A DNA stretch of 64,000 nt from Muscardinus avellanarius (Eukaryota; Chordata; Mammalia; Rodentia; Gliridae): the NCBI GenBank assembly GCA_963383645.1, contig OY726561.1, positions 27,942,826-28,006,825 on the forward strand, in the 5' to 3' direction. The notes under the pieces were generated by a model that did not search any database, was not told where the DNA came from, and saw nothing but the letters and a program-made list of their open reading frames with translations. Within the stretch, counting starts at the first letter, position 1; each line of letters starts with the position of its first letter. Shown here piece after piece: positions 44,776 to 54,342 of this stretch. The translations under genes and the position numbers were made by a program.

Positions 44776-45615
44776 ATTGGAGAGGGGCCAAGATGGCGGC
44801 AGCAGCAGCCAGGACTCAGAAGATGCAGATGGACTCTATCCAATTCACCTGGAACTTTTGGGAGGAGAAATCCCCACGAAGGGGCATTGCCATGTAGTAC
44901 AGGCTTAGGAATTCTGGATATCATGTCATGTGGGGAGGGAGCTTAGTGGAGAACCAGGTGGAAGGCGGCTGCTAGGTGGCACCAATGGTGTGGCGGCACC
45001 AGTGGAGTGGTTGAGCTGCATCACCAGCAGAGAGGCTGAGTGGCAGTGTGTCGGCGCCATTGGGGTGGTGGCATGGAAGCGTGGCGGCTGCAGCAGAATG
45101 GCTGCATGGTGACCCCAAGGCAGCCCCGGTGCTGGTGCTGGCAGCAGAGGTGGAGGCTACTATTTGGGAGAGGCAGACAGCTGATTCAACCCAACTTGAT
45201 CTCTGGAAGAAATTACCCCAAACGTAGATTTTGGTGGGGCAGACAGATCCAGCCCAGTCCACCTTGAGCTTTCGAGAAAATCTCCCCAAAAATAGACTGG
45301 CTGCTTCTGCCACACATGCTTGAGAAGACTGAACAACATCCTAAGTGGCAAAAGGGTTTGGGGGTATCAGAGGGAGACCCGCATACCTAGGTTGGGCCTA
45401 CACGCTGCATGTTCTGGGAGTCATCAGCACTCATGGCCACCGTGTTCTTCAGTGCAGAGTGAGAGGTCAGGGTGCACCTGGAACAGCAGAGCCTGCTTTT
45501 TGAGGTGAAGCTGTAGACATCTGCCTTTGGAGGGAAGACAAAATTTATTGCCACTAGGTATTTGGGGTACCAGCTTTTGCAAAAGACATGCTCTGCTTTC
45601 TCATATTAAAAAAAA
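44776..45615 (+). other. Unit B monomers and downstream module
   Basis: It begins GGAGAGGGGCCAAGATGGCG (second YY1-like motif at 44790-44800). GGCGGC/GTGG-rich sequence follows near 44960-45150, then monomer anchors at about 44836, 45183 and 45252, and the downstream module ending TTTCTCATATT plus A13. It has fewer monomers than unit A. Plus- and minus-strand open frames here (60-113 codons) are not conserved in units A, C or D. Confidence 0.7.
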
Positions 45616-45619
45616 AAAA

Positions 45620-45829
45620 AATGAACGCATGCTTGTAATCACTGCGCTTGGGAAGCAGAGACAGGAGGATCACACTGGTTCAAGGCCAGACACACTGGCT
45701 TAGGAGAACCTGTTTTCAAATAAAAATAGATATTAAAAAAAAAAGAGTCAGGTCTCCTGGAGTGTAGCCCAGAGGTAGAGGGTTTTCCAGGAACCCCAGT
45801 ACTGACAAAAAAAAAAAAAAAGAAAAGAA

Positions 45830-45873
<44 letters not shown>

Positions 45874-45885
45874 AAATAAAGAGAA
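45620..45885 (+). mobile_element. Core SINE of unit B with (GAAA)n tail
   Basis: Same position as in the other units. The first ~18 bases of the B1 half are deleted (GAACGCATGCTTGTAATCAC). The A tail has grown into AAAAG/GAAA units (45822-45874). Confidence 0.88.
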
Positions 45886-45904
45886 CATCTGTAAATGACC
45901 TGCT

Positions 45905-46600
45905 CATAGTGACAGAGACCTGAGCCTGATGCACAGCAAGGCCTGTGTCGGGGACTCTGAGGCCAGGATAGGAGCCTGCCAGATGGATCAACCAGTGCCG
46001 GGGCCAGGGAGGCCTGGATTGGGGCCTTTTGTGAGGCAAGGGCAGAGCTGCGGCCTCCGTCCGAGACCGCGATCAGAGTGCACCGAGGGGTGAGGCTGAT
46101 GCCAGGGCCAGTGAGGCTGAGATCGGAGCCTACCATGAGGCAAAGCAGGTTCTTGGGCCTGCAAGTTGAGGATCAGAGCCTGCAGAAGGGTTAGGCCAGT
46201 GCCGTGGCCACCAAGGCCGGGATCAGAGTCTGTCATAAGGAAAGGGGTGAGGCCGGTCCCAGGGCCAGCTAGGTCAGGAACGGGACCTGCCATGAAGCAA
46301 GGCCAGTGCTGAGGCCTCAGAGGCTGGGATCTGAGTCTGCCGAGGGTAAGACTAGTGCCAGGGCCAGCAAGGCCGACATTGGTGCGTGGCATGTGGTGAG
46401 GCTGTAGCTGGAGCCAGTGAGGCAGGGATAGAAGCTTGCCTTAAGGCAAGCCCAGTGCTGGGGCCTCCGAGCCTTTGATTGAAGCCTGCCATGAGGCAAT
46501 TCCAGTACTGGAGCCAGCAAAGGCGGGATCAGAGTTTGCTGGGTGGCCAGGCCAGTGCTGGGGCCTTTAAGAGTGGGATTGAAACTTGCAATGCAGCATA
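45905..46600 (+). repeat. Unit B VNTR, first block
   Basis: About 14 copies of the 50-bp unit, entered by the shared lead-in (GAGCCTGATGCACAGCAAGG). Copies alternate between a GTGAGGCAAGGC type and a GAGGGGTGAGGC type. Confidence 0.9.
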
Positions 46601-46652
46601 CACAGAGAAATATCACAGAAAATAAAAAATCAGATTCTTTCCCTAATATGAG
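46601..46652 (+). mobile_element. Stranded L1 3' end start inside unit B VNTR
   Basis: ACACAGAGAAATATCACAG to TCTTTCCCTAATATG, the first ~50 bases of the L1 3' piece, then an immediate return to VNTR sequence. It marks the scar of a recombination or deletion that removed one unit's 3' end and the next unit's head. Confidence 0.88.
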
Positions 46653-47810
46653 GTATGAGGCCGATGCCGGGGCACCCTGGCTGGGATTGGGGCCCACCGT
46701 GAGGCAAGGCTGGTGCTGGGGCCTCTGAGGCTGGGATCAGAGCCTGCCATGAGGCAAGTCAGGTGCTAGTGCCTCCGAGGCTAGGATCAGAGCCTGCTGA
46801 GGGGTTAGGCCAGTGCCACGGCCACTGAGGCCAGGATCAGAGTCTGCCGTGAAGCAAGGGGCAAGGCCAGAGCTGGGCACAAGAGACTGGGATCAGAGCC
46901 TGCTGAGGGGTGAGGCCGGTGCCAGGGTCAGCGAGGCCGGGATCAGAGCCTCCTGTAATGCAAGGCCCATACAGGGCCTCTGAGGCCAGGATCAGAGCCT
47001 GCCGAGGATGTGGCTGGTGCCTGGGCCAATGAGGCTGAAATTGGAGCCTGCTGAGAGGCGAAGCCAGTGCCGGGGCCAGCCTGGCTGAGATTGTGGCCTG
47101 CCATGAGGCAAGGCCAGTGCTGGGACCTCTGAGGCCAGGATCAGAAACTAAGGAGGGGTGAGGCCAATGCTACAGCCACCGAGGTTGGGATCAGAGCCTG
47201 CCATGAGGCAAGGCAGGTGCTGGGCCTCCAAAGCTGAGATCAGAGCCTGCTGAAGGGTGAGGCCAGTTCCAGCGCCAGCGAGGCCCGGATTGGAGCCTGC
47301 TGTGAGGCAAGGCAGGTGCTGGTGCCTCTGAGGCCAGGATTGGAGCTTGCCGAGGGGTTAGGCCTGTTTGGGGCTATCTTGGCCAGGATCAGGGTCCACC
47401 CTGAGGCAAGACTGGTGCCAGCGCCTGCGAGGCAGGGATTGGAATCTGTTTAAGTATGAGGCTGGTGCCAAGGCCAGCGAGGCTGGGAACGGGGCCTGCT
47501 ATGAAATGAGGCCAGTGCTGTGGCATTGGAGGCCAGGATCAGAGCCTGCCAAGAGGTGAGGCCATTGCTGGAGCCAGCATGGATGGGATTTGAGCCTGCC
47601 GAGAGGCAAGGCCAATCCTGGGTTCAGCAAGGCCAAGATTGGTGCCTGCCATGTGGTGAGGCTGTAGCTGGAGCCAGCTAGGGCAAGATAGGAGGTTACC
47701 TTACAGCAAGGCCAGTGCTGGGGCCTCCAAGGCTGGGATCAGAGCCTGCGGTGTGGCCAAGTCGGTGCTGAGGCCTTCAAGAGTGGGATTGGAACTTGCA
47801 ATGCGGCATA
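46653..47810 (+). repeat. Unit B VNTR, second block
   Basis: About 23 further 50-bp copies with the same alternating subtypes, ending GGAACTTGCAATGCGGC before the L1 3' piece. Confidence 0.9.
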
Positions 47811-47992
47811 CACAGAGAAATATCACATAAAATAAAAAATTAGTTGCTTTTCCTAATATGCAAAAGGTAGGAAGAAATGGGTAATAGGCAGAAATCTAGT
47901 TGAAGAAAGGGCCCTATGGGGGAGCAATTAAGGTGACCAATCAGAGGGGAGGGGATGGGGGAAGATGGAATCTCTTTAAAACACTTGATGTA
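47811..47992 (+). mobile_element. Unit B L1 3' end (truncated) and B/C junction
   Basis: The same 3' UTR segment as in unit A, ending AATCTCTTTAAAACACTTGA then TGTAGACATGG and directly the next head module (TAAGATGGTGGCGG). Confidence 0.88.
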
Positions 47993-48448
47993 GACATGGT
48001 TAAGATGGTGGCGGCCACGGTCGCACTGGCAATTGTTGCCACCGATAAGGATAAGCTTTCCTCGAGGAAACCCTGAGCACCAGATTTTGGTTTAATATTG
48101 AATTGGGACAACTTAAGGAGACACTTCCAGCCATGACTTCCTATGTAGAATACATGAGAGAGGGGGGAAAATGGCAGAATTGGAAGCAAGATGATGAGGA
48201 GGCACCAGCCACAGAAGAAAAGCATTTTTTTGAGGATCACCCGAAAAGGGATTGGAGACAAAACCACTTCAGCCGTGCATGCTGGGGACTCTTAACATCA
48301 TATCTTGTAATAAAAATGATCTGGGTGTGATGGAGGAAGTTGAGCAGTGTGGGGCAGGGAGCCTAGATGCTCATGGAAGGGAGATAAAATTCATTGCTGC
48401 TGAGTGCTCAGTCTCACAACCCCTTCAAAAAATAAATAAATAAAATAT
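47993..48448 (+). promoter_or_regulatory. Unit C head module
   Basis: AAGATGGTGGC at 48002-48012 (YY1-like with one change). It is about 110 bases shorter than in units B and D because of a deletion between 'GAGCCTAGATG' and 'GAAGGGAGATAAAATTC' (near 48370). Confidence 0.65.
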
Positions 48449-49451
48449 TGGAGAGGGGCTAAGATGGTGGCAGCGGCAGCCAGGACTCAGAAGATGCAGA
48501 TGGACTCTTTCCAATTCACCGGGAACTTTTGGGAGGAAAAATCACCACGAAGTAGGACTGCCTCTGACGCACAGGCTTAGGATTTCTGGACATCATGTCA
48601 TGTGGGAAGGGAGCTCATTGGAGAACCAGGTGGAAAGGGGGTGCTCTGTGGAGCCAATGGCATGGCAGCACCAGTGGAGCTGCGGAACTGTATCACCTGC
48701 AGAGAGGTGGACCTGCCTTGGCACCGGCACTGGTTCCGGCAGCAGAGGTGGAGGCTATTTTTTTTGTTTGTTTGTTTGTGGTACTGGAGATGAAACACAG
48801 GGGCCTTCTACCTCCGGGCTACACTCCCAGACCTATTTTATTTTTTATTTGGAAACAGGGTCTCAGTAAGTTGCTGACAGCCTCACTAAATAGCTGAGGC
48901 TGGCTTCGAACCTGTGCGATCCTACTGTCTCAGGCTCCCAAGCACAAGGATTACAAGCGTGCACCACCATACCTGGCTGAAGCTATTATTTTGGAGAGGC
49001 AGACATCTGATTCAACCCAAATTGATCTCTGGAAGAAATTCCCCAAACGTAGATTTTGGTGGGGCAGACAGTTCCAGCCCAGTCCACCTTGAGCTTTCGA
49101 GGAAATCTCCCCAAAAGTAGACTGGCTGCTTCTGCCACACATGCTTGAGAAGACTGAACAACATCCTAAGTGGCAAAAGGGTTTGGGGGTATCAGAGGGA
49201 GACCCGCATAGCCAGAATGGGCCTACACGCTGCATATTCTGGGAGTCATCAGCCCTCACGGCCACCGCGCTCTTCAGCGCAGAGTGAGAGGTTAGGGTGC
49301 ACCTGGAACAGCAAAGCCTGCTTTCTGAGGTGAAGCTGTGGACATCTGCCTTTGGAGGGAAGACAAAATTTACTGCCATTAGGTATTTAGGTACCAGCTT
49401 TTACAAATGACATGCTCTGCTTTCTCATATTAAAAAAAAAAAAAAAATGAA
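48449..49451 (+). other. Unit C monomers and downstream module
   Basis: It starts GGAGAGGGGCTAAGATGGTG (48451-48470). Same order as unit B and shares its later part closely ('GACTGGCTGCTTCTGCCACA', 'TGCTTGAGAAGACTGAACAA'). A late SINE interrupts it at 48757. It ends TTTCTCATATT plus A16. Confidence 0.7.
48757..48978 (-). mobile_element. Unit C-specific B1-ID SINE, antisense
   Basis: Poly-T with TTTG units, reversed ID half (GGTACTGGAGATGAAACAC), reversed B1 start (GCACCACCATACCTGGCT). The flanks GAGGCTATT and GAAGCTATT are a likely target duplication with one mismatch. Absent from units A, B and D. Confidence 0.92.
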
Positions 49452-49675
49452 AGAATTGCCGGGCTTGGTGGCGCATGCTTGTAATCACTGCACTTGGGAG
49501 GTGGAGACAGGAGGATCACACTGGTTCGAGGCCAGACTCGCTGGCTTAAGAGACCCTGTTTCCAAATAAAAATAGTTATTAAAAAAAAGTGTAAGGTCTT
49601 TTGGAGTATAGTCCAGAGGTAGAGGGTTTTCCAGGAACGCCAGTGCTGCCAAAGGAAAGAAAGAAAAAAAGAAAA

Positions 49676-49727
<52 letters not shown>

Positions 49728-49735
49728 GAACATCT
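49452..49735 (+). mobile_element. Core SINE of unit C with (GAAA)n tail
   Basis: TTGCCGGGCTTGGTGGCGCA to CCAGGAACGCCAGTGCTGCC, then AAAG units to 49727. Same position and same diagnostic changes (AATCACTGCACTTGGGAGG) as in unit D. Confidence 0.92.
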
Positions 49736-49759
49736 GTAGATCACCTGCTCATAGTGACA

Positions 49760-50585
49760 GAGACCTGAGCCCGATGCACAGCAAGGCCCGTGCCAGGGAC
49801 TCTGAGGCCAGGATAGGAGCCTGCCAGACTGATCGGTCAGTGCTGGGGCCAGGGAGGCCTGGATTGGAGCCTTCTGTGAGGCAAGGCAGGGAGCTGAGGC
49901 CTCCATCTGAGACCAGGATCAGAGCTCACCAGGGGTGAGGCCGATGCCAGGGCCAGTGAGGCCGAGATCGGAGCCTACCATGAGGCAAGGCAGGTGCTTG
50001 GCCTACAAGCCGAGGATCAGAGCCTGCCAAGGGGTTAAGCCAGTGCCACGACCACCAAGGCCGGGATCAGTGTATGCCATAAGGCAAGGGGCAAGGCCGG
50101 TGCTGGGGCACAAGAGACCGGGATCAGCGACCACCAAAGGGTTAGGCCAGTGCCGGGGCCAGCGAGGCTTGCATTGGAGTCTGCTAGAGGCAAAGCTGGA
50201 GCTGGGGCCAGTGAGGCCAGAATTGGAGCCTGTTGAGGGGGATGCCCGTCCTGGGCCAGCAAGGCCGGGAACGGGACCTGCCGTGAAGCAAAGCCAGTGC
50301 TGAGGCCTCAGAGGCCAGGATCAAAATCTGCCGAGTGGTAAGACTGGTGCTGGGGCCAGTGAGGCCGAGATTGGTGCGTGGCATGCGGTGAGGCTGTAGC
50401 TGGAGCCAGCGAGGCCAGGATAGAAGCTTGCCTGAAGGCAAGGCCAATGCTGGGGCCTACGAGCCCCTGATTGAAGCCTGCCATGAGGCAAGGCCGGTGC
50501 TTGAGCCAGCGAAGCCGGGATCAGAGTCTGCTGGGTGGCTAAGCCAGTGCTGGGGCCTTCAAGAGTGGGATTGGAACTTGCATAG
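49760..50585 (+). repeat. Unit C VNTR, ~16 copies
   Basis: 50-bp units starting from the lead-in GAGCCCGATGCACAGCAAGG and ending GGGATTGGAACTTGCATAG. Confidence 0.92.
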
Positions 50586-50587
50586 TG

Positions 50588-50774
50588 GCATACACAGAGA
50601 AATATCACAGAAAATAAAAAATCAGATGCTTTCCCTAATATGCAAAAAGTAGGAAGAAATGGGTAATAGGAGGAAATCTACTTGAAGAAAGGATGCTATG
50701 GAGGAGCAATTAAGGTGACCAATCAGAGGGGAGGGGATGGGGGAAGATGGAATCTCTTTAAAACACATGATGTA
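50588..50774 (+). mobile_element. Unit C L1 3' end (truncated) and C/D junction
   Basis: The same segment as in A and B, ending TCTTTAAAACACATGATGTA before GACATGGTTAAGATGGCGG of unit D. Confidence 0.88.
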
Positions 50775-51345
50775 GACATGGTTAAGATGGCGGTGGCCAT
50801 GGTCGCACTGATAATCATGGCTGCCAATAAGGACAAGCTTTCCTAGGGGAAACCCTGGACACCAGATTTTGGGTTAATATTGAATTGGGACAATTTAAGG
50901 AGACACTTCCAGCCATGAATTCCTATGTAGACTACAGGACAGAGAGTGGATAATGGCAGAATTGGAAGCAAGATGAGGAGGAGGGCCAGCCACGCATGAA
51001 AAGCGTTTTTTGGAGAATCATCCCAGAAGATATTGGAGAAAAATCCACTTCAGCAGTGCATGCTGGAGACTCTTAACATCATATCTTGTAATCAAAATGA
51101 TCCGGGCGTGATGGAGGAAGTTAAGCAGTGTGGGGCAGGGAGTCTAGACGTGAATCCTGGGAACTCAGCATGCCTGACCGCCATGCTCCTATGCTGCGCC
51201 ATGGGCTGCGATGCGCCCAGAACAGCAGATCCTGCTTTTCGTGGTGGGGCTATGGGCCTCCGCTCTTGGAAGGGAGATAAAATTCATTGTTGCTGAGTGC
51301 TTGATCTTACTACCTCTTTAAAAAAATAAATAAAATAAGTAAAAT
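50775..51345 (+). promoter_or_regulatory. Unit D head module
   Basis: AAGATGGCGGT at 50784-50794. Estimated by eye at nearly 90% identity to units B and C in its first 200 bases. It ends in an AAAT-rich linker. Confidence 0.65.
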
Positions 51346-52106
51346 ATTGGAGAGGGGTCAAGATGGCGGGGACGGCAGCCAGGACTCAGGAGATACAGAC
51401 AGACTATATCCAATTCACCTGGAACTTTTGGGAGAAGAAATCCCCACAATGGGGGACTGCCCCTGCTGCACAGGCTTAGGAATTCTGGACATCATGTCAT
51501 GTGGGGAGGGAGCCTAGTGGAGAACCAGGCAAAAGGTAGCTGCGCCATGGTGCCAATGGCATAGCGGCGCCAGTGGAACTGTGGAGCTGCATCACCTGCA
51601 GAGAGGTGGCCCTGTGGCAGCACTGGTACTGGTGCTGGCGTAAGAGGTGGAGGCTTTTATTTTGGAGAGGCAGGCATCTGATTCAAACCAACTTGATCTC
51701 CAGAAGAAATTGCCCTAAAGGTAGAATTTGGTGGGGCAGACAGATCTAGCTCAGTCCATCTTGAGCTTTCAAGGAAATCTTCCCAAAAGTAGACTGGCTG
51801 CTTCTGCCACACATGCTTGAGAAGATTGGACAAAATGCTAAGTGGCAAATTGGTTTGGGGGGTTTCAGAGGAAGCCCCACAAAGTCGGCATGTGCCTACA
51901 TGCTGCATGTTCTAGGAGTCATCAGCGCTCATGGCCACAGCAGAGTGGGAGGCCAGGGTGCACGTGGAACAGCAGAGCCTGCTTTCTGAGGTGAAGGTGT
52001 GGACCTCTGCCTTTGGAGGGAAGAAAAAATTTATTGCCACTAGGTATTTGGGGTACCAGCTTTTGAAAAAGACACGCTCTGATTTCTCATATTAAATTTA
52101 AAAAAA
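51346..52106 (+). other. Unit D monomers and downstream module
   Basis: GGAGAGGGGTCAAGATGGCG with the motif at 51360-51370, monomer anchors near 51410, 51675 and 51750, and the downstream module ending TTTCTCATATTAAATTT. No SINE interrupts it, so it is a good guide to the intact layout. Confidence 0.72.
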
Positions 52107-52345
52107 TGAACGAATGCCGGGCTTGGTGGCGTATGCTTGTAATCACTGCACTTGGGAGGCAGAGACAGAAGGATTGTGCTGGTTCTAGGCCAGACTCGTG
52201 GCTTAAAAGACAATGTTTACAAATAGAAATAGATATTAAAAAAAAGCCAGGTCTCTGGGAGTGTAGCCTGAATTTAGAGGGGTTTCCAGGATCTCCAGTA
52301 CTGCCAAAAAAAAAAAAAAAAAAAAAAGAAAGAAAGAAAAAAAAG
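52107..52345 (+). mobile_element. Core SINE of unit D
   Basis: GAATGCCGGGCTTGGTGGCG to GATCTCCAGTACTGCC followed by A22 and AAAG units. Confidence 0.92.
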
Positions 52346-52374
52346 GGAACATTTGTAGACATAGTGACAGAGAC

Positions 52375-53945
52375 CGGAGCCCGATGCACAGCAAGGCCAG
52401 CGCCAGGGACTCTGAGGCCAGGAGAGGAGCCTGCCAGGGGGACAGGCCAGTGCTGGGGCCATGGAGGCCTGAATTGTAGCCTTCTGTGAGGCAAGGCCAG
52501 TTCTGGGGCCTCAGTCTGAGACCGGGATCAGAGTCCACCAAGGGGTGAGGCTGATCCCACGGCCGGTGAGGCCGTGATCGGAGCCTACCATGAAGTAAGG
52601 CAGATTCTTGGGACTGCAATTTGAGGATCAGAGCCTGCCGAGGGGTTAGGCTAGTGCTGTGGCCACTGAGGCCGGGATCAGAGTCTGCCATAAGGCAAGG
52701 GCAAGGCCGGTGCTGGGGCACAAGAGACCTGAATCAGAGACCGCCAAGGGGGGAGGCCAGAGCTAGGGTCATCGAGGCTGGAATCATAGCCTGCTGAGGT
52801 GCGAGGCCGGTGCCGGGGCACCCTGGCTGAGATTGGGACCCACCATACGGCAAAGGCAGTGCTGGGGCCTCCAAGGCTGGAATTTTAGCCTTTGAGTGGC
52901 GAGGTCAATACTAGGGCCAGTGATCCCGGGATCGGAGCCTACCTTGAGGCAAGGCAGGTGCTTGAGACTCCGAGGCCTGGATCAGAGCCTTCCCAGGGTT
53001 TAGGCCAGTGCCAGGGCCACCGAGGCTGGGATCAGAGTCTGCCATGAGGCATGTCTGGTGCTGGGGCAGAAGAGACCGGGATCAGAGACTGCTGAGGGAT
53101 GAGGCAGGTGCCGATACCAGCGAAGCTGGGATTGGGGTCTACCATGTAGCAAGGTTGGAGCTTGGGCCAGCAATGCTGGAATCAGAGCCTGCCGAGTTGC
53201 GAGGCTGATGCCGGGGCCAGCCTGGCTCGGATTGAGGCCCACCGTGAGGCAAGGCCGATGCTGGGCCTTCAAGGCCGGGATTGGATCCTGAGGAGGGGTG
53301 AGGCCTCTTCTGGGGCCACTGAGACTGGGATTGGAGTCTGCAGAGGTGCGAGGCCAGTGCCAGAGCACCCTGGCCAGGATTGGGGCTTGCCATGAGGCAA
53401 GGCCAGTGCTGGGGCTTCCGAGGCCGGGATCGGAACCTGCCGTGAGGCTAGGCCAGTGCTGAGGCCTCCGAGGCCAGGTTCGGAGCCTGCTGAGGGGTTA
53501 GGCTGGTGCTGGAACCATCAAGGCCTGAATTGGAGCCTGCCAAGGGGATAGGCGAGTGCCGGGGCCAGCAAGGCCGGGATCGAAGCCTGCCATGAGGAAA
53601 GGCTGGTGCTGGGGCCTCTGAGGCCAGGATTGAAGCCTGCCAAGTGGTGAGTCCGGTGCTGGGGCCAGTGAAGCTGAGATTGGAGCCTGCCGTGAGGCAA
53701 GGCCAGTGCTGGGGCCTCCGAGGCCGAGATCAGAAACTGTTGAGGGGTTAGGCTAGTGCTGGGGCCAGCGAGGTCGGGATTTGAGCCTGCCAAGGGATGA
53801 GGCTGGTGCCAGGGCCAGCGAGACCGGGATTGGGGCCTGCCATGAGGTTAGGCTGGTGCTGGAGCAAGCAAGGCTGGCATCAGAGTCTGCCAGGTGGCCA
53901 GGCCAGTGTCGCGGCGGTCAAGAGTGGGATCCAAACTTGCAATGC
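52375..53945 (+). repeat. Unit D VNTR, ~31 copies of a strict 50-bp unit
   Basis: The longest unbroken VNTR block. Between 53401 and 53901 the landmark GGCCAGTGCT or its variants falls exactly at 53401, 53451, 53501, 53551, 53601, 53651, 53701, 53751, 53801, 53851 and 53901. CpG-rich (CCGAGGCCGGGATCGG). Confidence 0.95.
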
Positions 53946-53946
53946 A

Positions 53947-54303
53947 GCATACACAGAGAAATATCACAGAAAATAAAAAACCAGATGCTTTCCCTAATAT
54001 GAAAAAACTAGGAAGAAATAGGTAATAGGAGGAGATCTAGTTGAAGAAAGGGCCCTATAGATGAACAATTAAGGTGACCAATCAGAGGGGATGGGATGGG
54101 GGAGGATGGAATCTCTTTAAAATTCATGATGTATGTAAACAAATGTATCAAAGTTAATCACCAATCAAGCATGGGATTGAGGGAGGGGAAGGGAATGGGA
54201 TGGGAATTGGATAAAGGCTAATTGGCTGATGTGTGCTTGTATATCCTCACAAGTCTTGTATTCCATTGTGATGTTTGACTACAATGCACCAATAAAAATA
54301 TCT
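53947..54303 (+). mobile_element. Unit D complete L1 3' end
   Basis: Begins ATACACAGAGAAATATCAC as in A-C but continues past CATGATGTA through 'AAACAAATGTATCAAAGT', 'CACCAATCAAGCATGGG', 'GATGTGTGCTTGTATATCC' and 'ACTACAATGCACCAATAAAAA', which includes an AATAAA signal. It supplies the 3' recognition end needed for L1 machinery (inference). Confidence 0.9.
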
Positions 54304-54342
54304 TAAATTTTTTTCAGGTTAAGCTATGGTATAAACAAAAAA
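54304..54342 (+). other. Extra 3' sequence and A-rich tail of the array
   Basis: About 40 bases (containing TTTCAGGTTAAGCTATGG) lie between the L1 AATAAA region and the final ACAAAAAA just before the right target duplication. Other L1 3' ends in this window go straight to poly-A. It looks like read-through past the element's own poly-A signal (3' transduction). Confidence 0.55.

Larger units (their letters stand above)
41205..54342 (+). mobile_element. Tetrameric SVA-like composite retrotransposon array
   Basis: A 13.1 kb insertion made of four head-to-tail copies: A 41205-44216, B 44217-47992, C 47993-50774, D 50775-54342. Each copy has the order: L1-promoter-like head with YY1-like motif, A-rich linker, ~170-190 bp monomers, downstream module, B1-dID SINE, 50-bp GC-rich VNTR, L1 3' end. 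Copies A-C lose the L1 3' end at the same point (CATGATGTA) and pass directly into the next head. Only D has the complete 3' UTR and tail. No open frame is conserved between copies. Like hominoid SVA it is a non-coding composite that must have used L1 proteins in trans (inference). I know of no described family with this build, but I could not search. Confidence 0.85.

Noticed and set aside
45639..53793. Many 60-165-codon open frames across units B-D
   Set aside because: They derive from VNTR, SINE or GAAA-tail sequence, occur on both strands over the same bases, and are not conserved between the four units.
43377..53945. Direct repeats resembling a CRISPR array
   Set aside because: The 50-bp repeats abut without unique spacers and lie in mammalian retroelement sequence.
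41205..54342. CpG island promoter of a cellular gene
   Set aside because: The GC-rich DNA is repetitive, has four near copies and is bracketed by a target-site duplication. No exon follows.
41205..54342. Genuine primate SVA
   Set aside because: No CCCTCT hexamers, Alu-like or SINE-R (HERV-K env/LTR) parts. The SINE and L1 parts are of rodent type.
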